Below are positions 10,296 to 20,339 of a stretch of DNA of 64,000 nucleotides, in pieces. The position numbers and the translations under genes are program-made. This DNA comes from Mermis nigrescens. Lineage: Eukaryota > Nematoda > Enoplea > Mermithida > Mermithidae. Each line of letters begins with the position of its first letter. Positions within the stretch are counted from its first letter, which is position 1. The stretch is taken from positions 124,001 through 188,000 of the forward strand of contig JAVLUZ010000722.1 of the NCBI GenBank assembly GCA_036768485.1. Reading direction: 5' to 3'. Under the pieces are notes generated by a model that saw only the letters and a list, made by a program, of their open reading frames with translations, ran no database searches and was not told where the DNA came from.

Positions 10296-12780
10296 ATCAC
10301 CATATTTACCTGCCTATAATCATAGGTAGCGCGTTAGCGCGTACCTATAATATACTTGGGTACCCCCAACACCTGGGCACCCCCTACAGCTATAACGGGA
10401 CACTTCTGGAAGGTGCGGTTTTTTTTAAAAGAAAGATAATAAAAAAATTCGCTGCCCGTGTTTTTTTGTTTTTCTTGAAACTCAAAATTGACTGTGTAAA
10501 GAAGGTGTAAAGTTTTTGTGTAACGTTATAACATAGGACAAATTTTGGGACCTTTTTACTGCGGCATGTGGACAACTGAGTATTGATGACTCGAAGGATT
10601 GAACAGAATAGGATAATAGAGGGATGAATTCTACAGATGACACTTTTTTTGTTTTTTGAAATTCGCATTATTTATTGAACGGCAGTGTAAACAGTGCGAA
10701 AATCTGGGGGTGAAAAAGCACTTTTTGGTCGAGTTTTCAACCTTCCTATGTCCGATACTAACTCCGGTTATGAGGTTTTTAAAATGTTTTCTGACAGAAA
10801 TGTAGAGCGGATCAAGGGCTACATTCTGCATATAAGCAAAGTCTTGTATGCTCTATGGTGAGTTAGATCCTGGGGTTTAAAGTTTACACTCTAGTGGATG
10901 GTGTAAAAAAACGGATTTTAACTAAGATTTCTCTGCCAAATTTTTCCGCTTATGAGTCAGTGCAAATCGAAGACAGCATTAATAAAGTGCCTCACAGGGG
11001 CTAAACATCGCAGCAAACCGCATTTAAAAAAACGCAATATTGAGTTATTTATGGGGGTGTAAAGTTCGAAATCAGAGGTAAAAAATGGGCTAAAAAACAC
11101 GTTTTTTCCGAAGTTTGATTGATAAATCATGCCAAATAATTTTTGCAACAGAATTTCGGCACACAGGAATGTACTACGATTTAAAAGCTACAAATTGTAC
11201 CAAACCGAATTTCTTTAAACTCAATGGGGAGTTCGGTACGGAATTTTAAAGTTTACAGTGTTCTAAATGATGGAAAATACGTTTTTGTTGCGTTTTTTGT
11301 TCGCCACTTTCTCCGTCCAGAAGTCGGGATAAGTCTAATAGAATAAAAATAAAGTGCTTTATATCGGGTGCATGTCAAAGCAAATTGTCTATACATTAAT
11401 ATTTAGCGAGTGTAAAGTCAAAAATTTGGAGTTTTAAATGCGTTTCTGTCTTGTTTTTTCTGCCTGCTTCTCCGGTTACGAGTCAGGGACACGTTTATCA
11501 AGTCTAGAAATGGACCAGGAATCAAATTTGATATGCCAGTCTGGCGCATATGTTTACACTCTACGGTGTTGTAAAGTAGTTTACACCAATTGTTAGTTTG
11601 CCCATAGAACATTATGTAGACTTAATTTTTTCATAAATATTAATCGTTATATCGGAACAATATCAAAATTACGAATCTGACTAAAATCTTCTTTACACTA
11701 GGTGTTTACATGAAGTTTACACTACATATATATTTATCTTCGTTTTTGAGCATTCCTGAAACCTAATTTTTTCTTGGAGCCTAGAAGTTTTCAAAGGATC
11801 AAATGTGAGACGTCACGTAGGCGCGTTTGTTTACATCCAACAGTGATGTAAAGTAGTTTACATTCATTGTTTATATGTCCTCAGACCATTGTAGAGACAT
11901 AATTTTTTCATGAATGTTGATCATAATATCCGAGTAATTTTTTACACTGCATGTTAGCCTTTGTTCTAGAGCATTGCAAAAATCGAAATTTTTTCCTGAG
12001 ATATAAAAATTTACAGGGAATGAAATATATACGTCAATTGGGCGCGCTTGCTTACACTCAGCAGTATTGCAAAGTGGTTTAAACCTAATGTTTATTGTCT
12101 TTAAAACATTATGGAGACTCATTTTTCCATAAATGTTGAAAGAAATATCGGAGTTATATCAAAATTACGAATCCGACTAAAATATTCTTTACGCTATGTG
12201 TTTGTGTAAAGTTTACGTTACGTGTTAACCTTAATTCGATAGACTTGCAGAGACTTTGTAACTGAAGTCAAGAAATTTTCAAGGATTCATATGTGAGACA
12301 TCAATTAAGTGAGTTTGTTTACCCTCAAAAGTAATCTAAAGTGATTTAAAAATTATGTTCAAGTGTCCTTAGATCATTGAAGAGATGTAATTTTGTCTTA
12401 AATGGGTTGCATTAAAGTTAAATCTTTCTTAGCCGTGTTTATAATATGTTTCACAAAATCTTGCACATGGAGAGCTATCGTTTAATTGATGTAAATTGCC
12501 TGCAAAAGTGGTTTAAAATGAACCAGCAATCACACTACTGTGCACAGAAGTCGACAAAGATATACAGCTTTATTGTAATCATGTACATTAATAAGCCGTA
12601 AACTGTTAGTATTCTCTACACCTAGTAGTTGTGTAAAGTTTGCACTATTCATTTGTTGTTAATATGTAGTCTATACTACAAATTTATTTTACTACCAAAT
12701 CAAAGCGTTATTGTTCCTTACATTTGATATTTGCGTGAAGTTTTTGAATTTTTGCCGAAAATCTTTGCCTTCTAATTTAC

Positions 12781-12910
12781 CAACATCCCGCCTTTTCCAT
12801 TTTCTTGAAGTTTAAAATCTTTTATAATTCTCTCATAATTTAATGGTAGGTTTTAACTTTAAGTTTCTCTTGGTTTACAACTCTCGCTTAGCAAGCTCAT
12901 TTTTCAAAAC
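12781..12910 (+). repeat. Penelope-like 3' tail inside the 3.87-kb repeat
   Basis: Matches 7,683-7,800 (TTTAATGGTAGGTTTTAACT, then CTTGGTTTACAACTCTCGCT) and continues into the sequence complementary to the left flank at 7,226-7,250. Confidence 0.7.
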
Positions 12911-13037
12911 TTTTTCATAGTGATCAGATTAGTTGCGTTTAGTTTGGAATTGGTGGACGGTCGTTATTTTATTACTCGGCTTAAATAAACCAAGTGACTA
13001 TCTTTTGATTATTTTCTTCATCGCAAATTCAAACACC

Positions 13038-13118
13038 CAATTTTCAATTTGAAAATTGACCCTAATTTTCAATTTGAAAATTGATCCAATTTTCAATTTG
13101 AAAATTGAAAATTGGGTG
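13038..13118. repeat. Tandem palindrome array AATTTTCAATTTGAAAATTG
   Basis: About three copies of a 20-bp perfect palindrome separated by ACCC-like spacers. The same array is at 30,381-30,455 in copy 2, where the first spacer differs by a small deletion. Confidence 0.95.
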
Positions 13119-13424
13119 TTTTCAATTTCAAAAGTCACAACACATTGTGCTTGTGTATTGATTGAGTGAGGATTTGCAATGTGAATTCGTTGGTTAAATT
13201 TTTGTGCTTGATTATAAGTGAACTGCACATTAAGAAGAAATAACTTAATGCAGTTTTAATTTGAAAATGGATGTTGTCAATAAGGTTGTCTTGTTTAAAA
13301 AGGATAATGCTGATGTTAAGAACAATATTGTTTTCCGCGTTCTTGGACTGTTGTCATTATTGTGGCATGTTACTGATTGTGTTTACTGACTGATGTACTG
13401 AAATCACGCTAATTAAAAGTAGTG

Positions 13425-14190
13425 TACTAGCAAAGAAAAATGCTCCGATGGAACAAAAAAGATGAATATACTTGGAATTGTGGATTATTATGGATGTAAA
13501 AGGAGGGGACTAGGAAAAATCTACCTAAAGTCGGAAAATCTGCTGAAAATCACACTTTCTCTAAGCAACGCAAAAAATCGATGTATATTCTGCGGCCTCT
13601 AAAAAAGTGTCTTTTTTAAATAATGTTCGAAGTTTCAGATAAGAGTGTATAAACGAAATCTAACAAGGTTACTTTTTTAAATTGCTGGCACCTGATTGAT
13701 AGAAAACTAAGAGGTATTGTATTTAAAGTTGTTTTGTTTTATGAGCATTATAGCAAGCAAAGCAGGAGCCGATTGATTAGTGCACACAATCGTTTCGGGC
13801 ATGCTAGTGTATCTACATTAAGTCTGTTTCAAGTCAACTTACGTGTTTCCTACTGTTTTTAACCAACCATGTCTTCAATTGTCTTCGATGTTTGCTATTT
13901 CATTCAATTGGCTTGGAAGACTGTTAGTTTACTTAATATCATTTCCCATAGCTACTGCATAGCTAACGTGCTGCTGTTTCAATCATTGTTATGGTTGAAT
14001 ATTTATTTTAATCTGTTGGCCGCAGAATATACATCGATTTTTTGCGTTGCTTAGAGAAAGTGTGATTTTTAGCAGATTTTCCGACTTTAGGTAGATTTTT
14101 CCTAGTCCCCTCCTTTTACATCCATAATAATCCACAATTCCAAGTATATTCATCTTTTTTGTTCCATCGGAGCATTTTTCTTTGCTAGTA
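13425..14190 (+). mobile_element. Fold-back element, copy 1
   Basis: Two inverted arms of about 173 bp (13,425-13,597 and 14,018-14,190), starting TACTAGCAAAGAAAAATGCT, enclose about 420 bp. Other copies: 30,768-31,536, 31,743-32,153 (one arm only), 36,676-38,639 (with nested insertions). No transposase reading frame is visible. Confidence 0.9.
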
Positions 14191-14884
14191 CATTCATACC
14201 TGGAAGCAGCACTAGCAAAGAAAAAGGGTCTGTCTGTACTGTTTCTCTGACAGTCTCGATTCTCCGTCTAACAATAAAATGGGTTGTTTTTTAGATTCCC
14301 AAAATTCTCATTTCTCCGACCGTCCCGATTCTCCGACCAATTGTAAAACACTATTTTTAGACACTAAAAACTCTTGTTTCTCCGACCGTCCCGATTCTCC
14401 GACCAAAGGTATAAAACGTTATTTTTAGACACGCACCAATGCTTTAGTAAAAGTTAACCTGGGCGAGGTCGGATTGGTGTACTAAAATAGTTAGGGACTG
14501 CAAAACCTATAATTTAAGCCAAAGTGCCTCAAGTTAAACTTTGTAAGCCTGACTGTAAAGTGGGTTGGGGACGCAACCTCCAAAAAATGCTGTGTCCTAT
14601 GCTACATAAGTGTATATGTTGCAGTGTTAAGTCAAAATGCCGGAAACCCAGTGCCATTTTAGAGATGGGACTCCCAGTTTACCTAAGCCAAGCTAAGCCA
14701 ATAAATTTGAGTTAAGCCTAAGTGTAAAGTACCTCCATAGCTGAGTCTGAGTTATTTAGGTATCTAAGCCTGTGTAAAATCGGAAGGAGATAGAGAATAC
14801 ACTAATTTATAAGCCTTGTGTGAAACCCGGGCTAAACTAAGACAGGTCAAATCTAAATGAGTACTGAGTGTTAAGTATTTATAT
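14191..14884. repeat. Short tandem repeat and unassigned DNA
   Basis: Bases 14,255-14,430 contain three diverged units of about 75 bp built on TCTCCGACCGTCCCGATTCT. The rest shows many AAGCC/TAAGT words but no gene. Confidence 0.7.
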
Positions 14885-15953
14885 TGGGTGTGGGTAAAAT
14901 CCGGAAACGGAAACGGAAATGATGGATAAAATGCGGAACCGATGAGTAAAATACGGAAACGGAAAAATATATTATTGTGTCACACTTCCGTCGGGGGTTT
15001 CTCCGCCCTGGGGGGCAGTCCAAAGTGCCGGAACCGATGTTCCCCCAAGTAGGGCATATCAGGGTGAACACCCTCAACCCCGGTTCCGGCACTTTGAACC
15101 ACCTCCAGGGCGGAGAAACCTCCGATGGAACTGGGGTCACCTATGGGGTGCCTCATTTTCGAGCCCCTAAAGCATCCTTCAATGGGTGAAATTTTGCCTG
15201 AAACGGGATTGGGGGTGTTGACTGTGATGGACCTCTCTTGGGGAATTTCGGTTCCGGAACTTTGGACTACACCCAGGGCGGAAAAAACCCCGACGAAACT
15301 GGGGTCAGCTTCACAAATGAATAATGGGGTGCCCCGTTTCCGAGCCCCTAAACTCCCCTTCAGTGGGTAAAATTTTGCCAGAAACGGGGTTAAGGGTGTT
15401 GGTTGACCCTGATGGGCCCTACTTGGGAAACCCCGGTTCCGACACTTTGGACCACCCCCAGGGCGGAGAAACCTCCGACGAAAGCGAGTTCACCTTCTCA
15501 TATGAATAATGAGGTACCCCTTTTCCGAACCCCTGAACCCCCACTCAATGGGATAAATTTTGCCTGAAACGGGGTTGGGGTGTTGACCTTGATAGGCCCT
15601 ATTTAAGAAACCTCGGTTCCGGTGGACCACCCCTAGGGTGGAGAAACCCCCGACGAAACCGGGATCACCTTCTCATATGAATAATGGGGCACCCCATTTT
15701 CGAGCCCCTAATCCCCCCTTCAGAGGGAGAAATTGTACCAGAAATGCGGCTGGGGGTGTTCACTGTTCACCCTCAGAGGTTCTACTTGAGGAACCCCGTT
15801 TCCGGCACTTTGGACTACCCCCATGGTGGAGAAACCCCCAACGGAATTGTGTGCGCAATAATATACGTTTCTGTTTCTGTATTTTACCTATCGTTTCCGT
15901 TTCTGTTTCCGGCTTTTATCCATCGTTTCCGTTTACGGATTTTACTTTTCCCC
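14885..15953 (+). mobile_element. hAT-like element with internal tandem array
   Basis: Inverted ends of about 130 bp rich in GGAAACGG / CCGTTTCC words. Flanks ATTTATAT (14,877-14,884) and ATTTACAT (15,954-15,961) match at 7 of 8. The interior is a tandem array of about 170-185-bp units with the recurring words GGCGGAGAAACC, GAATAATGGGG, and TTCCGGCACTTTGG; units start near 15,111, 15,280, 15,461, 15,641 and 15,826. No coding capacity. Confidence 0.75.
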
Positions 15954-16107
15954 ATTTACATTCAATTTTCAGGCCCCATGAGATGGCGAACGAAATGGTA
16001 TTAAGGGATAGATTTTAGGAAATATATAATCGGGGAGGGAGTGTAGTCTAAGCGTAAAGTAAGTTTGAACACAGACTATTTAATGGGAGGGACCCAGGCA
16101 GAAGCTA

Positions 16108-16274
16108 TGGTCTGCTTCACTTAACTTTGTGCACAACTTTTAAGAAATTTCATCGACAGTAAGCCGAGGGTTACGATAATTATATAAATCACATCAATGC
16201 TGTAATCGCAATCTGTCAGTTTATTGCCGGATATAGTTCTAAACTTTATGACCGAACTTCTGTGAAACAGACTA
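16108..16274 (+). mobile_element. MITE with TAGTCTGTTTCA ends, type 2, copy 1
   Basis: Ends TGGTCTGCTTCACTTAACTT and TGTGAAACAGACTA, with the internal word AAGCCGAGGGTTACGATAAT. Further copies at 32,269-32,433 and, truncated, 34,424-34,490. Confidence 0.8.
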
Positions 16275-16484
16275 TAGATGTGCCCAGAAGAGCTTGCAAT
16301 GTAAACTGGGGTAAAGTGTACATATATACTAAACTGCATTAAAATTAGTACCCATATGAATATTGCTAAACTAGGGCATTGAAATCAAAAATAATATGGC
16401 ATAAATATTTTTTAATAACGATTTTCAATAATAATCATAACCATCATGTAAACTAAACAAAATGACGTCTTGTCCAGTCGCGCT

Positions 16485-16749
16485 CATAGGTGGGCGGCAC
16501 CAAAGTTCTGGGGGGCTGCAAGATTTTTTCAAAGGTAAAAAAAATTGCCTTAAAAATTGTGATATGGCGAAAAACACCATTTTTCAACGTTTCTCATCGA
16601 GCACTATCCATTGGCATCAGAAAATTACGAAAAAAACGGAAAAAATTTTCAAAAATTAAATTCTCTGGGGAAGGGGGTATTTTGGTTTCTGGGGGAGTGT
16701 ATTTTTGTTTCTGGGGGTGCATACCCCAAACATCCCACGCTCAGGTGTG
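16485..16749 (+). mobile_element. Family A MITE, copy 5
   Basis: Starts CATAGGTGGGCGGC and ends CACGCTCAGGTGTG with a complete core. The 8-bp flanks no longer match. Confidence 0.8.
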
Positions 16750-17388
16750 GTGCACACCCCCTCCCCCACGCCCACGTACACATCAAACTTTTACATGTAC
16801 TCGTTTGTAACTTAAAAGAAGTCGAATAACCAACCCCCTGCAGATTACTGTAGACCCTGGAAATTCTATTTTTATTAACATATTTAGCGATTTGACCCAT
16901 CCTGACCCCTCTCCAGAATTTTGCTGCTGTCCATGTGTATGTAGCGGAAGTCGCTACGCTACGCGCTACGAACGTTTACGAGTCGGATGCTTTTTACCGC
17001 ATCGAAAACGGTACAGCACTCGAAAAGTTACGAATTGCGCCTCCAAAACGGAAGGTTTCACGATTCGATCTTGTCATAAAGACATGCGATCTGCCCCTTC
17101 GCCATCATGTGACCTCATAGCCAATCACGCTCGCATCCAGGAGATGCGTTAGCTTATGCTTGCAGATTCGATCTCTATATCCCTACACACTTTAACATTA
17201 TAAACAGAGTACTTGACCGGTAATTTGCCAAGAATGCGTTGAGATCAGAAAATCAGTAATTCCTATTATCATGTAATTATTGTGTATCTCATAGAGCACC
17301 CTGCGGTGACTCCTTCTTCTCGTTATCTTATTGGTCAATCGTTTTTCTTGTATCTATAATCTCGTTACCTACTCTTGTTGTGTTGACT
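16750..17388. other. Mostly unique DNA
   Basis: Bases 16,930-17,200 have more balanced base composition than the surroundings and a short open frame, but no motif or splice context makes it a gene. Nothing else is recognised. Confidence 0.4.
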
Positions 17389-17878
17389 TAAGTCACCAGT
17401 GTTGCCAGGTCGGGGAAAATTTCCCCGGATCCAGGGAAATTTCGGCTGGTTAGGGGTTGAATTTTGGCATTCGGGGATCCAGGGAAATTCCCATGGATAA
17501 GAAATTCGCAATCCATGGAATTTTGAAAATTTCGGGGAAATCAAGGTAGTTGTTGTATTCATTACAGTAACAGCATTATCATCGTTTACTGTAACATCAG
17601 AAGCATAGCATAGACTGCTGAGGAGACTGAGAAGCACTTAGCTCAGCCCAGCAGACAACCTTAGCCTCAGTCAAGCATGTAGCTCGCCGGCCTTCCAACA
17701 CAATTTCTTGTGTGGGCTAATTGTGATTTTTTTAATTTTTGGGAACAAACCGTGACTTTTTGCTCAAGTTTGATAAGATCGTGATAGTTTCTTGCTGAAT
17801 GGTTTCCTTAAAGTTTTGGTTTTCTTAAAGTCAAAAGCTACATGCTTGAGCTAAGCAGTTTTGCTATTTGAAATAAGA

Positions 17879-17998
17879 ATGGCCTCATCGTCCGAGTCGG
17901 ATGATTGTGAAACCGTCTCGTTGGGTGATGAAAACTTGCCAAAGAAAAAGAATCCGAAAAAATCGACTACACTAAAACATTTTGTCAAATCTGGTTGA
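17879..17998 (+). pseudogene. hAT transposase N-terminal remnant
   Basis: Starts MASSSESDDCETVSLG and runs 39 codons to TGA with a basic KKKNPKKS stretch. After the stop another frame continues with a Trp-Leu-Asn-Ala-Lys-like stretch that resembles the start of a BED-type zinc finger. Read as the broken first exon of the element's transposase. This comparison is from memory and the fragment is short. Confidence 0.5.
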
Positions 17999-18279
17999 AT
18001 GCAAAATCTAATCCGTTGTTCAAGGGTAAAGAAATATATTTTGTTGCGCTGTTACACATTCATTTCTCAGATTGTATTAAAACTGGTTCTACCTTTTATT
18101 GAAACAATTGTACGGGTGCGACAACTGACAACCCCATAAATAAAACTTTTTGGTTATGTTTTTTGTTAATCTGTACATGGATTAATGTTGTAAAAGCGTT
18201 TTCAAGAAACCTATCAAAGTAGTTCCTGGGTTTTAGAGTTAATGAAAAAAATGTAAATTTTCGTTTTGTTTTGTTTCAG

Positions 18280-18335
18280 TGTTTGAAGATATGAATGAAG
18301 ACTATAGTCTACCCAATGGTATTGACGTTGATTAA
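18280..18335 (+). pseudogene. hAT transposase C-terminal remnant
   Basis: Follows a good acceptor (TTGTTTCAG) and reads FEDMNEDYSLPNGIDVD to TAA. Its place near the right end of the hAT element fits the last transposase exon with the middle deleted. Confidence 0.4.
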
Positions 18336-18566
18336 TTTTGTGTAATAAAACATTTGATTTTTAATGTTTGATTTTTTGTTGCATTGTTATACAATGGTTA
18401 TTTTGATATAAAAACAGTTGAATTTAATGTTACATTGCTTTACTTTTGGGTTTAGAAAAATTGCACTAGATATTTCTGTGATTCCGAAATCCAGGGAAAT
18501 TTCAACAAATCCGGGGAAAATATCTGGGTATACCGAAAATTTTGACCTGGCAACACTGTAAGTCAC

Positions 18567-18940
18567 TCTACCCTTTTAGCTCGTTGTTTGTTTTTTCGTC
18601 TTCTTGCTCTCGCGCCGTATTTTGACCGTTGGATTTTGCTCGTGCTAGAGCTTTTATTTCCTTTATTTGTTTAATAAATTTTGTCAAAGTTAACCAGAGG
18701 TAACTTATACCGCGAGTAGCTCAAGGCCGCGGAATGACACCTCACATTGAGTTTCAAATTTGAAAAGTGAATCTATTTCGTACTACTCTCTTTCATCAAA
18801 ATTAATTCATCCGTTTTCGTACCTAAAATCATAAAAAATTATTACTTTATTTCTATGTAAGAGAAAATAAGTTAAATTATCAACTTGAGAATTTCTGGGG
18901 TTTTGGGAAAAGGTCAACTGACCTTGCGAGCGAAATCCGG
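18567..18940. other. Unassigned DNA
   Basis: No gene seen; pyrimidine-rich stretches and AATAAA-like words only. Confidence 0.4.
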
Positions 18941-18949
18941 GGTTACGTA

Positions 18950-19330
18950 AGTAACTAAGCGTTAGGTTTCTAGGGCGTAGCTGCCTAGACTCTCTGACCA
19001 GAAGCGGTCAGCAATTTAGATCCGAGGAGATCGAGGCCGTAGGTTTTGAGGGTCATATTTTGTTGACACGTGACCTCCAGTCTCTAGCAACCTGACCAGC
19101 GCTAAGTGTAGCCTAGGAACTTAGGTAAGCCAAGTAGGTATTTGTCCCCCGCCGTCGTTGTGTGTTTGTTTAGATATCTAGGTGCCGACGGTGGGCAAGA
19201 CAATTTACACACGTATGTATGTTCCAGCCAGATCCCCATGCCCTACTGGGGGCCCGATCTGGACTCTGTTGAACGTTTTAAAAATTGTAGGAGTTGTAAA
19301 TTGTATCACCACCTTAGCAACATCTGTTCC
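18950..19330 (-). repeat. Diverged relative of the 1.2-kb LTR-like repeat
   Basis: Shares the ordered words GACCAGCGCTAA.TGTAGC, ACTTA.GT.AGCC, and the GCCG..GT...TTTAG.TATC block with 36,210-36,345. Ends cannot be placed. Confidence 0.5.
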
Positions 19331-19410
19331 TGAAAACGAATGAAACCTCCTAGTTCAAGCTAGCTTCACTGACACGTCTGCTCATTGCTATATTTTAGCA
19401 ATTTTCCCTT

Positions 19411-19925
19411 GTAGCGCGTTAGCGCGTACCTATAATTTACTTGGGTAGGGTACCCCGACATATGAGCCCCCTACAGCTACAACGGTACACATCTGGTCTG
19501 GTAGGTGCGGTTTTTTCAATCAATAGATAATAAAATAGGTTATGCACCCGTTTTTTTGTTTACACTCAATACCGAGCTGTATAACAAAGATATACAGTTT
19601 TGGCGTAACGTTATAACATGACGAATTTTAATAAGTTTTTCCACTGCTTGTGAACAACTCAATATTAAAGCCTCAAACAATTTGATGTTTTTCGGATTGT
19701 AGAGAAAGGAATTCTCAAGATGGCCTCCTCTTTTTAATTTTGCGTTAAATCTTGAGGGGGATGTAAAGAGTGTGAAAATCTGCACGTGTCTAGACAGGTT
19801 TTTGGTTGCGCTTTTGCCTTCTTGATGTCTACCAACAATTCCACTTATGAGTCCCACGAAATTTTTTCTGACAAATTTACTACGGCTTAAGGGCTGATTT
19901 CTGCTTACCAGCAAACGTTTGTACG
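19411..19925 (+). repeat. 5' fragment of the 3.87-kb repeat, diverged
   Basis: Opens GTAGCGCGTTAGCGCGTACC like the two complete copies and follows them to about the position of their first 500 bases, with clear divergence. Confidence 0.85.
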
Positions 19926-20339
19926 TACTAGTATTGTCAGAGTTAACTCTAACCCAACCCAAATAGGGTTAACCCATGGCTTTTTCAATAGAGTTAACCC
20001 TATTTTGGGTGAGTTAGTGACCATCGGGATTAACCTCAACTCTTTGGATTTCCAATTGAGAAAAGGTTAAAAAAGGATGAATAAGTTGGACAAAAACCGT
20101 CACAATCTCAGTGATAAAACTTTGGAATTGAAGTGTTTTTTAAGTCTAATTTGCGATGAATTGTCCTTATTTGTTATATTGTCTAATTATTCTATTTCGA
20201 ATTGCTTGAACTTACATTGGTATCTCAGTCTTTTGATTCCATAGGTACTACGTGATAGTGATAGTGATAAAGGGGTGGGCGCAATCCCTTCACGCAGGCT
20301 AAGAAGCCCATTGTGTACCCCACGGAAACTTTTGAGAGC

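Larger units (their letters stand above)
9338..10315 (+). mobile_element. Non-autonomous element carrying an 18-bp minisatellite in both arms
   Basis: The left end (AGGCGTGGCAGATATTCACC...GAGCCCCACC) is the inverted counterpart of the right end (GGGGCTGTTGAGACATCACC...TACCTGCCT). Flanks ATAATACAT and ATAATCAT differ by one base insertion, which fits an 8-bp hAT-like duplication. Both arms hold the same minisatellite in opposite orientation, so the strands could form a long hairpin. A family A MITE sits inside at 9,456-9,692. Confidence 0.65.
10323..14189 (+). repeat. 3.87-kb interspersed repeat, copy 1
   Basis: Nearly identical along its whole length to 27,667-31,536, differing at scattered bases and small indels. 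It opens TAGGTAGCGCGTTAGCGCG, is filled with many GTGTAAAGTTTACACT-like words, includes a Penelope 3' tail at 12,781-12,910, a palindrome array at 13,024-13,125 and a fold-back element at its right end. No coding frame longer than about 130 codons and no recognisable domain was found. Its class is unknown. Confidence 0.9.
17397..18558 (+). mobile_element. hAT element remnant with perfect ends
   Basis: Terminal inverted repeats CAGTGTTGCCAGGTC, exact at both ends, and a perfect 8-bp duplication TAAGTCAC (17,389-17,396 and 18,559-18,566). The subterminal sequence repeats CCAGGGAAATTTC words. Only scraps of transposase remain, so it is a deleted, non-autonomous copy. Confidence 0.95.

Noticed and set aside
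9609..10329. Gly/Val/Trp-rich open frames up to 223 codons
   Set aside because: They only read through the 18-bp minisatellite, whose unit length is a multiple of three.
13038..13118. CRISPR-like array
   Set aside because: Spacers are only a few bases and not distinct; this is a tandem palindrome inside a eukaryotic repeat.
10323..14189. Helitron interpretation of the 3.87-kb repeat (right end reads CTAGT)
   Set aside because: The left end lacks TC, there is no clear 3' hairpin at the right distance, and the insertion is not between A and T.
14885..15953. Coding frames through the 180-bp array
   Set aside because: Open frames of 60-126 codons overlap in several phases and reflect the tandem unit.
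16892..17152. Possible exon on the + strand
   Set aside because: Composition is more balanced than the surroundings, but no homology, acceptor or donor could be supported.
17100..17190. tRNA- or SINE-like B-box words (GATTCGATCT)
   Set aside because: No matching A box and no cloverleaf could be drawn.
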